From contig CAMZAE010000018.1 of the NCBI GenBank assembly GCA_947304115.1, positions 1-36,027 of the forward strand: 36,027 nt of DNA. Reading direction: 5' to 3'. The stretch is from an uncultured Prevotellaceae bacterium. GTDB lineage: Bacteria; Bacteroidota; Bacteroidia; Bacteroidales; Bacteroidaceae. The translations under genes were made by a program, and so were the position numbers. The notes below the pieces were generated by a model. The model was not told where the DNA came from. It saw only the letters and a list, made by a program, of their open reading frames with translations, and did no database searches. Positions 16,714 to 23,801 of this stretch are shown here, piece after piece (position 1 is the first letter of the stretch; each line of letters opens with the position of its first letter).

Positions 16714-16951
16714 TGCCAATTCTTCTTAAGAATGTTGTCAAATTCTCATTAGGTTGCATTCTGTAGGTTGCCCCCTTCTTCGCCTCATCTACTCGGGCGA
16801 AGAACTCCTCTTTAGTCATCAGTGTGGGGTCGCTATTTTTCTTAGAGACAAGGCGTTTCACATACTTCAGTACCTGTGCCATCAAGGTCTCGTCGTCTGC
16901 GATTTCTCCCATAGCACGATAGAGTTCGGCATTCAGTTGTAGTGCTGTCAT
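16706..16951 (-). CDS. Antitoxin-like small protein, probably orphaned
   Basis: 81 residues from the ATG at 16951, which has GAGG six bases ahead and promoter TATCTTTG further up; the longer open frame reaching 17329 would run over the promoter and into the sigma-factor gene and is rejected. The product starts MTALQLNAELYRAMGEIADD, has a central VLKYVKRLVSKK and ends NLTTFLRRIGND. Helical N-terminal DNA-binding-like part followed by an extended C-terminus is the layout of Bacteroidetes antitoxins paired with RelE/ParE toxins. No Pfam family can be named with certainty. The partner toxin is reduced to a 20-codon tail directly behind it. Confidence 0.6.
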   Translation of the reverse strand: MTALQLNAELYRAMGEIADDETLMAQVLKYVKRLVSKKNSDPTLMTKEEFFARVDEAKKGATYRMQPNENLTTFLRRIGND

Positions 16952-16978
16952 AACCTCTATATTGTATTGTTTCGCTTG

Positions 16979-16986
16979 CAAAGATA
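16979..16986 (-). promoter_or_regulatory. -7 promoter element of the antitoxin-like gene
   Basis: TATCTTTG on the minus strand, 27 bases before the ATG at 16951. This supports the short start. The 166 nt between this gene and the sigma-factor stop otherwise hold only a T8/A8-flanked inverted repeat near 17030-17048 and a GC-rich run. Confidence 0.65.
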
Positions 16987-17117
16987 TAAAAAGATCAGGG
17001 ATTAAAGAATTGGGATTAGTTTTTTTTGTGCAGTTGTGGCAAAAAAAACGGTCAATGCGTCCACAAAACCAAACGCTGTTCTCCTTCCGGCCCTGTGGCG
17101 GCCCCCCCGCTCCCGGC

Positions 17118-17681
17118 TCATTCGAGCCAAGGAGTGAGGTAATCGACCAATGGGCGTTCCATGAGTGCAGTTTCCAGTTTCTTGAGTGCACGGGTGTGGA
17201 GGTTTGAGGCTCTGGCTTTGCTGATGCCGAGAGACGCTGCAATCTCTGTGAGGCTGAAGCGTTTGGCATCGAGTCCGTAGAATTGTCTGACGATTTGCTG
17301 CTCTTTGGGAGTGAGACACCTGAGGGCATCGTCGATGCGATGTTGTTGTCCGATGCGAAGCAAATCCTCGTCGTCTTTTTCCTCTGGATGTAGAGATTCC
17401 GGCTCTCTGTCGGTCGTCCTGTGGCGGTGGATGGCCATGAGTATCATCTTTCGACACCAATGGCTGGCATACGCGGCGAAGCTGCAATCGGCGGTTTCAT
17501 CGTAGCGCAAAGCGGCTTCGCACAGGCCGAGGCAACCTTCTTGCCGCAGGTCTTCCAAGCTGATGCCGCAGTCTTTCATTCGCCATGCCATTGCGTATGC
17601 CAGCGGCAGGTGGCTGATGACGAGCAGTCGGCAGTCGTCCGTGAGAGCTGCCAATGTGGTTTTCTTAATGTCTTGTCTCAT
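17118..17681 (-). CDS. Small sigma-70 family RNA polymerase sigma factor
   Basis: 187 residues from ATG 17681 (MRQDIKKTTLAAL). The open frame reaches 17909, but this would cross the promoter at 17751-17758 and the repeat array. Region 2 is visible as LVISHLPLAYAMAWRMKD, then LEDLRQEGCLGLCEAALRYD and AAYASHWCRKMIL (about 20-95). Region 4 is LTPKEQQIVRQFYG, then LTEIAASLGISKARASNL (about 130-180), a helix-turn-helix for -35-type recognition. Region 1.1 and most of region 3 are absent. EDLRQEGCLGL is closer to group 2/3 sigma factors than to classical ECF factors. No anti-sigma gene is next to it. Target regulon unknown. Confidence 0.82.
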   Translation of the reverse strand: MRQDIKKTTLAALTDDCRLLVISHLPLAYAMAWRMKDCGISLEDLRQEGCLGLCEAALRYDETADCSFAAYASHWCRKMILMAIHRHRTTDREPESLHPEEKDDEDLLRIGQQHRIDDALRCLTPKEQQIVRQFYGLDAKRFSLTEIAASLGISKARASNLHTRALKKLETALMERPLVDYLTPWLE

Positions 17682-17750
17682 TTTCTTTTGTGTTTTTGAT
17701 AGTGTTAGGAAATGAGACAGCCGGCTGTCCTTTGTCTTTGAATTCGCAGG

Positions 17751-17758
17751 CAAAGGTA
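17751..17758 (-). promoter_or_regulatory. -7 promoter element of the sigma-factor gene
   Basis: TACCTTTG on the minus strand, 69 bases before the ATG at 17681. It lies between repeat array B and the gene. Confidence 0.65.
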
Positions 17759-17791
17759 CGGCGGAAAGTAAAAAGGCAGAAGGGAAAACAA

Positions 17792-17998
17792 GTTGTGCAA
17801 GTGCTTGTACAATTCGTACAAACACCCTACAAGGAGAGTGCAAGTGCCATGTGCGGAAACAAATGGTGTTTTGCGGCGGCTTTTCGAATGCTGTGGAGGG
17901 GGTGTTCAAACGCCGCGTGTGGCGTTGGCCAACGCCACACGGAGAGATTGCAAACGCCCTACAGGGAGATTGCCAACGCCCTACAGGGCGTTTTCAGG
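17792..17998. repeat. 22-nt-period palindromic array B (about nine units)
   Basis: A CAAACGCC-like core recurs at 17798, 17819, 17841, (17863, 17885 degenerate), 17907, 17929, 17951, 17973 and, in part, 17995: spacing 21, then 22 throughout. The best units read CAAACGCCCTACAGGGAG and CCAACGCCCTACAGGGCG. It contains a perfect 24-nt palindrome at 17917-17940 (left half GTGTGGCGTTGG) and the hairpin AACGCCCTACAGGGCGTT at 17975-17992, directly behind the U32 stop. It fills the gap between the U32 gene and the sigma-factor promoter. No unique spacers exist, so it is not a CRISPR array. Confidence 0.8.
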
Positions 17999-19250
17999 CC
18001 TGTTCTTTTTTGATGATAAAGAGCTTGTCGCCTCGGCGCACTTTGGTCTGGATTGGAATGCTGATGTGCCAGCCCTGCTGAGCCGTCTGGACGGGGATTA
18101 GCTCGTAGCGTATCTCGCTGACGGTGGCACGCAGGGCACCTGTGGTGGGGCCTGTGACAAGAATCTCGTCGCCCACGTTCAGTTCGCAGGCTTCTATCTT
18201 GAACTCAGCCACCTGCAACTTAGAGTAGTAACGCACCGTCCGACCGCAATAGACCTTGCGCTCGGTTGCTTTCGAGCCGTGGCAGTCGTTCCATTCCGCA
18301 ATGGTCTTGCCCAGGTAGTAGCCGTCCCAGAAGCCTCGGTTGAAGACCTTTGACAATCGCTCGTCCCATTCGTCGAGTCTGGTGAGAAAAACCTCTTTGC
18401 CTTGTTCCGGATTGGTGAGGGTGTCAATGGCTTCCCGATAACAACGCACGACAGTATCGACATACTCTGGCCCGCGCGCACGACCTTCTATCTTGAACAC
18501 GCGCACGCCTGAATCAATCATTTTGTCGATGAAACGGATGGTTTTAAGGTCCTTCGGCGACATGATGTACTTGTTCTCGATGTCAAGCTCCGTGCCGGTC
18601 TCTACGTCTTGAACCGTATAGCGCCGTCGGCAAAGCTGCATGCACTCGCCTCGGTTGGCCGAGCGTCCCCAATTGCTTTGGCTCAAGTAGCATTTGCCGC
18701 TAATTGCCATGCAGAGTGCACCATGGCAGAACATCTCTATGCGTATAGGCTTGCCGCTTGGACCGCAGATGCCTTCTTTCTCGATGGAATGGTATATTTC
18801 CTTCACCTGTTCCATGTTCAGTTCGCGAGCCAGCACCACTACGTCGGCGAACTGTGCGTAGAAACGCAGCGCCTCTATGTTGCTGATGTTGAGTTGCGTG
18901 CTCAGGTGTACTTCCTGTCCAATCTGTCGGCAATAGAGCATGACAGCCACATCGCTTGCGATGACGGCCGTGATGCCAGCGGCTTTGGCAGCGTCGAGGA
19001 TGGTGCGCATCAGCTCCAGGTCTTCGCCGTAGATGATGGTGTTGACAGTCAGGTAGCTCTTGATGCCGAAGCGTCGTGTCTCCTCGGCAATGCGCTGGAG
19101 GTCATCGATGGAGAACGTGCTGGCAGAATGTGCCCTCATGTTCAGGTTCTCAATGCCAAAGTAAACACTGTTCGCACCGGCGCGTATGGCAGCCGCCAGA
19201 CATTCGTGCGAACCCACGGGCGCCATTATCTCTAATTCACAGTTCATCAT
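17994..19250 (-). CDS. Peptidase U32 family protein (TrhP/RlhA-like)
   Basis: 418 residues, normal for the family. The N-terminus LEIMAPVGSHECLAAAIRAG and VYFGIENLNMRAHS are typical. A cysteine cluster follows: MFCHGALCMAISGKCYLS and GECMQLCRR (about 193-230), which in tRNA/rRNA hydroxylating members holds an iron-sulfur cluster. The C-terminus FNRGFWDGYYLG, followed by a small beta domain, completes the family pattern. Bacterial relatives hydroxylate tRNA uridine-34 or 23S rRNA using prephenate; the exact RNA target here is inferred and open. The start is one of two adjacent ATGs (19250 or 19247). The promoter is so close that the mRNA should have almost no leader. Its stop touches repeat array B. 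Confidence 0.85.
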   Translation of the reverse strand: MMNCELEIMAPVGSHECLAAAIRAGANSVYFGIENLNMRAHSASTFSIDDLQRIAEETRRFGIKSYLTVNTIIYGEDLELMRTILDAAKAAGITAVIASDVAVMLYCRQIGQEVHLSTQLNISNIEALRFYAQFADVVVLARELNMEQVKEIYHSIEKEGICGPSGKPIRIEMFCHGALCMAISGKCYLSQSNWGRSANRGECMQLCRRRYTVQDVETGTELDIENKYIMSPKDLKTIRFIDKMIDSGVRVFKIEGRARGPEYVDTVVRCYREAIDTLTNPEQGKEVFLTRLDEWDERLSKVFNRGFWDGYYLGKTIAEWNDCHGSKATERKVYCGRTVRYYSKLQVAEFKIEACELNVGDEILVTGPTTGALRATVSEIRYELIPVQTAQQGWHISIPIQTKVRRGDKLFIIKKEQA

Positions 19251-19258
19251 TTCGGTTG

Positions 19259-19289
19259 CAAAGTTACGACTTTTCCCGTTTTATGCAAA
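19259..19289 (-). promoter_or_regulatory. Canonical Bacteroidales promoter of the U32 gene
   Basis: On the minus strand TTTG (19289-19286) is followed after exactly 19 bases by TAACTTTG (19266-19259). This is the full -33/-7 consensus. The expected start point is only a few bases before the ATG at 19250. Confidence 0.8.
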
Positions 19290-19320
19290 AACTTTCAACT
19301 TTCAACTTTCAACTTTCAAC
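19290..19320. repeat. Heptamer microsatellite AACTTTC (about four copies)
   Basis: Four or more perfect copies of the seven-base unit AACTTTC stand back to back between the two divergent promoters. The -33 position of the metK promoter falls inside it. Confidence 0.8.
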
Positions 19321-19337
19321 TAATTTTCTTACCTTTG
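19307..19337 (+). promoter_or_regulatory. metK promoter
   Basis: TACCTTTG at 19330-19337 is the -7 box; TTTC at 19307-19310, 19 bases upstream, can serve as the -33 box and is supplied by the heptamer repeat. A start near 19344 places the aptamer candidate about ten bases into the transcript. Confidence 0.7.
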
Positions 19338-19354
19338 CAGCCGCAAACAAGAAA

Positions 19355-19408
19355 TGTGGACAGATTTGGGCTGCTTGCAACCACAGTAAAAAATGCTAAA
19401 ACGAGGAG
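19355..19408 (+). promoter_or_regulatory. SAM-II/SAM-V-like riboswitch candidate in the metK leader
   Basis: Arm TGTGG (19355-19359) pairs with CCACA (19381-19385). The loop carries GATTTGGG (19363-19370) and GCTTGCAA (19373-19380), and the 3' tail AAAAAATGCTAAAA (about 19388-19401) ends just before SD GAGGAG (19403-19408). GATTTG, GCTTGCA, CCAC and GCTAAA in this order are the recognisable blocks of the SAM-II pseudoknot as I remember it. The normal P2 partner just before GCTAAA is not clear. As an alternative, GGGCT (19368-19372) can pair with AGCCT (19409-19413), and CTTG (19374-19377) with CGAG (19402-19405), which would hide the SD. The location before metK strongly supports SAM sensing. 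Confidence 0.6.
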
Positions 19409-19414
19409 AGCCTC

Positions 19415-19474
19415 ATGTTTCCTCACGCATTTGTACCCAACTCTTTCCCATACATTGTATTAATTAATAATTAA
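19415..19474 (+). CDS. Small upstream ORF in the metK leader (19 residues)
   Basis: Starts six bases after the GAGGAG that ends the riboswitch candidate and reads MFPHAFVPNSFPYIVLINN, then TAA. A good SD at ideal distance and position straight behind the aptamer suggest it is the first translated unit of the transcript, with metK 100 nt further on. No Met or Cys run is seen that would make it an obvious attenuator peptide. It could be a non-functional frame. Confidence 0.35.
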   Translation: MFPHAFVPNSFPYIVLINN

Positions 19475-19560
19475 GAATGAGAAATTAAGAAAGAAGAATG
19501 AACATCAATAGCAGCTTCCAAAGCATTCAATTCTTAATTCCTAACTCTTAATTCTTCATT
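19469..19560. repeat. Imperfect AT-rich inverted repeat before metK
   Basis: AATTAAGAATGAGAAATTAA and following (19469-19502) is imperfectly complementary to TTCAATTCTTAATTCC and following (19527-19560). The RNA could form a long weak stem that ends 14 bases before the metK ATG. It belongs to the AATTAAGAA-type spacer family seen at other gene borders in this window. Confidence 0.55.
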
Positions 19561-19574
19561 AAAACAAAAAGACT

Positions 19575-20831
19575 ATGGGTTATTTATTTACATCGGAGTC
19601 TGTCTCCGAAGGCCATCCCGACAAGGTGGCCGATCAAATCAGCGATGCTGTCCTTGACAAACTGCTTGCCTTCGATCCCGATTCGAAGGTGGCTTGCGAA
19701 ACACTCGTGACAACAGGACAGGTTGTCCTGGCTGGCGAAATCAAGACAAAAGCTTACGTTGACCTGCAGCGCATCGCCCGCGAAGTCATCAACCGCATCG
19801 GCTACACCAAGAGTGAATACATGTTCGAGGGCAACAGTTGTGGCGTGCTCTCTGCCATCCACGAGCAAAGTGCCGACATCAACAGAGGCGTTGACCGCAC
19901 CGACCGCGCGACGCAGGGAGCCGGCGACCAGGGCATGATGTTCGGCTATGCCACCAACGAGACCGACAACTACATGCCGCTGAGTCTCGACCTGGCTCAC
20001 CGCCTGCTCCAGACACTTGCAGACATCCGTCGCGAAGGCAAGGTGATGACTTACCTTAGACCTGACTCGAAAAGTCAGGTCACAGTCGAGTACAGCGACG
20101 AAGGTGTGCCGCAGCGCATCGACACCATCGTGGTAAGCACTCAGCACGACGAGTTCGACACCGACGAAGCCATGCAGCAGCGTATCGCCCGCGATGTCAA
20201 GGAAATCCTCGTGCCCCGAATGCTCGAAGGCATCCGCTCGGAGCGCATCCGCAGACTCTTCGATGAACACATTATATATTATGTAAACCCGACAGGCAAG
20301 TTCGTCATCGGCGGACCGCACGGCGACACAGGTCTCACCGGGCGCAAGATCATCGTTGACACCTACGGCGGCAAGGGCGCACACGGCGGTGGCGCATTCA
20401 GCGGCAAGGACCCTTCGAAGGTTGACCGCTCGGCGGCTTATGCTGCCCGCCACATCGCCAAGAACATGGTGTCGGCAGGCGTGGCAGACGAAATGCTCGT
20501 ACAGATCAGCTATGCTATCGGTGTGGCAGAACCCGTCAGCATCTTTGTCGATACCTACGGCAAGAGCCATGTCAATATGACCGACGGCGAGATAGCCGAG
20601 AAGATAAAGGCAATCTTCCCGCTCACCCCCTATGCCATAGAACAGCGTCTCAAGCTGCGCAACCCCATCTACGAAGAGACGGCAGCCTACGGCCACATGG
20701 GGCGTGAACCGCGTATTGTAACAAAGCGTTTCGAGTCGCTCTATCAGGAGACAAAGGAAGTGACCGTCGAACTCTTCACCTGGGAGAAGCTCGACTATGT
20801 GGAACAGGTAAAGAAGGCCTTCGGCCTATAG
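19575..20831 (+). CDS. metK: S-adenosylmethionine synthetase
   Basis: 418 residues; the longer Bacteroidetes form (E. coli has 384). It makes SAM from methionine and ATP in the cytoplasm as a tetramer with Mg and K ions. Visible signatures: [20 protein letters not shown] at the N-terminus (methionine/ATP site), the motif [12 protein letters not shown] near 113-124, and [19 protein letters not shown] near 270-290. The C-terminal [15 protein letters not shown] is family-like. It is the first gene behind a leader with a SAM riboswitch candidate and a small uORF, so feedback by its product is likely. The LOG, DUF4271, hemD, rnpA and yidD genes follow on the same strand. Confidence 0.97.
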   Translation: MGYLFTSESVSEGHPDKVADQISDAVLDKLLAFDPDSKVACETLVTTGQVVLAGEIKTKAYVDLQRIAREVINRIGYTKSEYMFEGNSCGVLSAIHEQSADINRGVDRTDRATQGAGDQGMMFGYATNETDNYMPLSLDLAHRLLQTLADIRREGKVMTYLRPDSKSQVTVEYSDEGVPQRIDTIVVSTQHDEFDTDEAMQQRIARDVKEILVPRMLEGIRSERIRRLFDEHIIYYVNPTGKFVIGGPHGDTGLTGRKIIVDTYGGKGAHGGGAFSGKDPSKVDRSAAYAARHIAKNMVSAGVADEMLVQISYAIGVAEPVSIFVDTYGKSHVNMTDGEIAEKIKAIFPLTPYAIEQRLKLRNPIYEETAAYGHMGREPRIVTKRFESLYQETKEVTVELFTWEKLDYVEQVKKAFGL

Positions 20832-20878
20832 GCAATCAGAACAATTGGAGAACTCAGAGCATTCAGAGTAATCAGGAC

Positions 20879-21466
20879 ATGAAGAAGGACACAACGATTG
20901 CCGTCTATTGTGCCAGCAGCACACAGATAGACGATTGCTACTTCAAAGACGCACGTCGCCTCGGCCAGTTGATGGCCGGACAGGGGGTGACACTGGTCAA
21001 CGGAGCCGGCAACATGGGGCTTATGGCAGAGAGTGCCAATGGCTGTATCGAGAAAGGCGGCCGAACCATCGGTGTCATCCCGACTTTTATGATAAAGGAA
21101 GGCTGGTGTCACGATGGAATGGCAGAAATTATAGAGACTGCAGATATGCACGAGAGGCAGGCTAAGATGGCTGAGATAAGCGATGCCGGCATTTTCCTTC
21201 CTGGCGGCTGCGGCACCTTCGCCGAACTCATGGAACTCATCGTCTGGAAACAGCTCGGACTTTACCTCAAGCCCATCGTCCTGCTCAACACAAACGGCTA
21301 CTACGATGCCCTGCTTCACACCATGAGCCAAGCCATCTCGCAGAACTTCATGCGACCTGTTCATGCAGACATCTGGTGCGTGGCAGAGACACCCGAAGAG
21401 GCCTTGAAGATGGCACTTGAAACACCGCTTTGGGACACGAGCATCCGTCGCTTTGCCAAGATATGA
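20879..21466 (+). CDS. LOG-family Rossmann-fold protein (TIGR00730)
   Basis: 195 residues. IAVYCASSTQIDD opens a Rossmann fold; LVNGAGNMGLMAESANG is the nucleotide loop, and FLPGGCGTFAELMEL (about 105-119) is the PGGxGTxxE signature of the lysine decarboxylase-like/LOG family. Characterised members hydrolyse cytokinin riboside 5'-monophosphates or other nucleoside monophosphates to base and ribose phosphate. A role in nucleotide salvage or housekeeping is likely here; the natural substrate is open. It starts 47 nt after metK and overlaps the DUF4271 start by ATGA. Confidence 0.9.
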   Translation: MKKDTTIAVYCASSTQIDDCYFKDARRLGQLMAGQGVTLVNGAGNMGLMAESANGCIEKGGRTIGVIPTFMIKEGWCHDGMAEIIETADMHERQAKMAEISDAGIFLPGGCGTFAELMELIVWKQLGLYLKPIVLLNTNGYYDALLHTMSQAISQNFMRPVHADIWCVAETPEEALKMALETPLWDTSIRRFAKI

Positions 21467-22242
21467 CAGCCCCTTACGATACCTGTGGCTTCTTTAGGGA
21501 CACTGCACTGCTTCACACAGAAGTACCTTATCACCCTTATGGCTTTGCCGCAACAGAAGCTCCTTACCAGTTGCGCCATGACGGGTGGAGCGGCCTGTTG
21601 CTGTTCTTGTGCCTGTTGCTTGCCGCAAGCCTTGTGCTGCGACTGCGGAAGAAGTTTCGCGAACTGGTGCGGGGCGTGTTCCTCCCCATACCGGGAAAGA
21701 TGGACGAGCCTATAGTGGACGATCCTCTACGTTACTCCACGCGCCTCCTTGCCGTTTGCCTCCTTTCGCTCACCGCTGCAATGGTAACTTTTGTTTATAC
21801 GCAGCACGGTGTCAGTTACTATCCATTTGCCGAGACGCCCTATGTCGTCTTCTTTGCCTTCTTTGTGCTTTGGATTTGCTATTTTCTTGCGAAGAGAATG
21901 ATGAACAACTTTGTCAATTGGGTTTTCTTTCGCCGTGAAAAAATCTTTACATGGCAGCGAGCCTATACCTTCCTTTATGTGGCGGAAGCCATGTTATTTC
22001 TCATCCTTTCCCTGGCTGCCGTATATTTGTCGTTTACGCCCGGTGAAATATCCTTTATGGCACTTTTCCTCGTTATAGTCATCAAGATAATGCAGCTTTT
22101 CAAGACATATCAGATATTTTTCCCTAAATTGTATGGCAGTTTGCATTTAATTGTGTACTTTTGCACACTCGAAATCATGCCGTTGCTTGTTTTGCAGCAA
22201 GTTCTGACGTATCTCGCGTGGCTTTCGGTGGTAAAAATTTAG
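21463..22242 (+). CDS. DUF4271 integral membrane protein
   Basis: 259 residues from the ATG at 21463, overlapping the TGA of the LOG gene; an upstream in-frame start would cut into that gene. It has a short hydrophilic N-terminus and about six membrane segments (for example GLLLFLCLLLAASLVL, LLAVCLLSLTAAMVTFVY, YVVFFAFFVLWICYFLA and FMALFLVIVIKIMQLF). The length, the NFVNWVFFRREK loop and the position straight before hemD match the Bacteroidetes-specific DUF4271 family, which has no known function. Confidence 0.82.
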   Translation: MTAPYDTCGFFRDTALLHTEVPYHPYGFAATEAPYQLRHDGWSGLLLFLCLLLAASLVLRLRKKFRELVRGVFLPIPGKMDEPIVDDPLRYSTRLLAVCLLSLTAAMVTFVYTQHGVSYYPFAETPYVVFFAFFVLWICYFLAKRMMNNFVNWVFFRREKIFTWQRAYTFLYVAEAMLFLILSLAAVYLSFTPGEISFMALFLVIVIKIMQLFKTYQIFFPKLYGSLHLIVYFCTLEIMPLLVLQQVLTYLAWLSVVKI

Positions 22243-22261
22243 GAAAAAATTGCGACAGAAT

Positions 22262-23005
22262 ATGATAAAGAAGATACTCATATCCCAACCAGAGCCAACC
22301 TCTGCAAACTCTCCCTATTATGATATCGCCAAGCGTCATAATGTGGAGATTGTGTTCCGCCCTTTTATTAAGGTTGAGCCTTTAACACCGAAGGAGTTCC
22401 GCGCACAGAAGATATCTATTCTGGAACATACCGCCGTTGTGTTCACATCGCGCCTTTCCATCGACAATTTCTTTATGCTCGCTAAGGAGATGCGCATCCC
22501 TATCCCGGAGGACATGAAGTATTTCTGCATCACGGAGACTGTGGCACAATATATACAGAAGTATGTGCAGTACCGCAAGCGCAAGGTCTTCTTCGGCACA
22601 ACGGGAAAGATAGACGACTTGTTGCCCACAATGATAAAGCACAAGTCAGAGCGTTACTTCATCCCCCTGAGCGACGTTCACAATCCAGCCTTCTCCGATT
22701 TGCTTGACAGCAAGGACATCAAGCATTCGGACGCCGTCATGTACCGCACTGTGAGCAACGACTTCACAGAGGGCGAGACTTTCGACTATGACATGCTCAT
22801 CTTCTTTAGCCCCAGCGGAGTGAAGTCTCTTATGAAGAACTTCCCCAAGTTCAAGCAAGGCGATACTGTCATCGGTACGCTCGGCCCTACCACAGCCCAG
22901 GCTGTCCGTGATGCTGGTTTGCGTCTTGACATTGAAGCACCTACGCCTCAATATCCCAGCATCTCTTCTGCCATAGACGACCATCTGCGCAAGGCGAATG
23001 GCTAA
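22262..23005 (+). CDS. hemD: Uroporphyrinogen-III synthase
   Basis: 247 residues from the ATG at 22262; an in-frame TTG at 22250 is less likely. It cyclises and inverts hydroxymethylbilane to uroporphyrinogen III in haem and corrin synthesis. The weakly conserved family is recognised from ILISQPEP at the start, VVFTSRLSIDNFF near 60, IPLSDVHNPAFSDLLDSKD near 140 and MLIFFSPSGVKSLM near 178-191, followed by GTLGPTTAQAVRDAGL. Placement after DUF4271 and before rnpA is the usual Bacteroidetes order. It overlaps rnpA by eight bases. Confidence 0.88.
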   Translation: MIKKILISQPEPTSANSPYYDIAKRHNVEIVFRPFIKVEPLTPKEFRAQKISILEHTAVVFTSRLSIDNFFMLAKEMRIPIPEDMKYFCITETVAQYIQKYVQYRKRKVFFGTTGKIDDLLPTMIKHKSERYFIPLSDVHNPAFSDLLDSKDIKHSDAVMYRTVSNDFTEGETFDYDMLIFFSPSGVKSLMKNFPKFKQGDTVIGTLGPTTAQAVRDAGLRLDIEAPTPQYPSISSAIDDHLRKANG

Positions 23006-23390
23006 CGTCGCTTCATACACCCTTGAAAAAGAAGAACGCCTCTGTAGCCGCAAGGCTTTGGAGGAACTGTTCGGTGGCGGGCGCCAGTCGGTGTCGGTGT
23101 TTCCCATCCGTGCCGTTTTCATGCCAAACGGTCTGGAGAGTGTCCGCATCTTGGTGTCCGTCTCCAAGCGTTATTTCAAACGTGCCGTGAAGCGCAACCG
23201 CATCAAGCGGCAATTGCGCGAGGCATACCGCCTGCAGAAGGATAAGCTTCTGCCGCTCGACGGCGGACTTGATATTGCCTTCCTCTGGACATCCAATGAG
23301 ATGCTGCCCACAGAAAAGGTCTTCCAGAAGATGCATAACATACTATGTCGCATCCATGAAAGCGTCACACCTCCTGCACCAATTCTCTGA
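22998..23390 (+). CDS. rnpA: Ribonuclease P protein component
   Basis: 130 residues. It is the protein cofactor of RNase P and helps the catalytic RNA bind pre-tRNA 5' leaders. The diagnostic RNR motif is [16 protein letters not shown] (about 63-78), preceded by [17 protein letters not shown] sequence ([13 protein letters not shown]). [19 protein letters not shown] is the family N-terminus. The start overlaps hemD by eight bases and the end overlaps yidD by 35. The rpmH gene that often precedes rnpA in other phyla is not here, as is usual in Bacteroidetes. Confidence 0.95.
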   Translation: MANVASYTLEKEERLCSRKALEELFGGGRQSVSVFPIRAVFMPNGLESVRILVSVSKRYFKRAVKRNRIKRQLREAYRLQKDKLLPLDGGLDIAFLWTSNEMLPTEKVFQKMHNILCRIHESVTPPAPIL

Positions 23391-23604
23391 ATTATTGGCT
23401 TGGGTACTCATACTGCCCATTCGTTTCTATCAGAGGTTCATCTCTCCGCTGACACCTCCCTCGTGCCGCTTCACTCCTACGTGTAGTCAATATGCAGTCG
23501 AGGCTTTGCAGAAGTATGGTCCTTTGAAAGGCTCCTGGCTTGCCCTGAAACGTCTGTTACGCTGTCATCCTTGGGGAGGTAGCGGTTATGATCCTGTGCC
23601 GTGA
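23356..23604 (+). CDS. yidD: Membrane protein insertion efficiency factor
   Basis: 82 residues from the ATG at 23356 ([12 protein letters not shown]); upstream extension of the frame lies inside rnpA and has no family similarity. The signature [19 protein letters not shown], then [16 protein letters not shown] and [12 protein letters not shown], identifies YidD. It is a small peripheral protein of the inner face of the membrane that assists YidC-dependent insertion. The overlap with rnpA is a conserved arrangement. Its TGA overlaps the ATG of the following remnant. Confidence 0.94.
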   Translation: MKASHLLHQFSELLAWVLILPIRFYQRFISPLTPPSCRFTPTCSQYAVEALQKYGPLKGSWLALKRLLRCHPWGGSGYDPVP

Positions 23605-23720
23605 TGTCTTACATCGACTTCCATACACATCATAATGTGCCGACTTTGTGCGATGCAATGCTCGAAAACCATCTTGCATTCTTCCAAAAAGGAGCCTCTC
23701 CAGACATAAAACAACATTGA
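23604..23720 (+). pseudogene. Truncated TatD-like hydrolase remnant
   Basis: A 38-residue frame begins on the last base of yidD (TGATG) and reads [15 protein letters not shown]. The IDFHTHH metal-binding motif is the start of TatD-family metal-dependent hydrolases, and in many Bacteroidetes tatD follows rnpA and yidD with just such a start. A whole TatD has about 210-260 residues; this frame stops after 38 and nothing further of the family is seen before the CoA-transferase promoter at 23769. It therefore looks like the 5' stub of a deleted gene. A small independent peptide gene is less likely. Confidence 0.55.
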
Positions 23721-23768
23721 TGTGTGTTAAAAAGTCGCACAAAGGGAACATTTCTCCGTATTTTTTTG

Positions 23769-23776
23769 TACCTTTG
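23769..23776 (+). promoter_or_regulatory. -7 promoter element of the CoA-transferase gene
   Basis: TACCTTTG, 25 bases before the ATG at 23802, preceded by a T-run. No clear TTTG at -33. Confidence 0.7.
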
Positions 23777-23801
23777 TGCGCAAAATTTAACACAATACAT
23801 C

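Noticed and set aside
17026..17050. T8/A8-flanked inverted repeat as a terminator for the sigma-factor gene
   Set aside because: The stem is almost wholly A-T with a long loop; it would be weak. No clear terminator was accepted there.
16706..17329. 207-residue version of the antitoxin-like gene
   Set aside because: It would overlap the sigma-factor gene and contain the TATCTTTG promoter; the short form has an SD and a sensible N-terminus.
17118..17909. Longer sigma factor starting at 17909
   Set aside because: It would span the TACCTTTG promoter and the repeat array; the extra N-terminus looks unlike a sigma factor.
17792..17998. Possible CRISPR array
   Set aside because: The regular unit has no unique spacers; the whole 22-nt period is repeat. 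No cas genes are near.
19584..20696. 370-codon frame antisense to metK
   Set aside because: Shadow of a certain housekeeping gene, without its own promoter or motifs.
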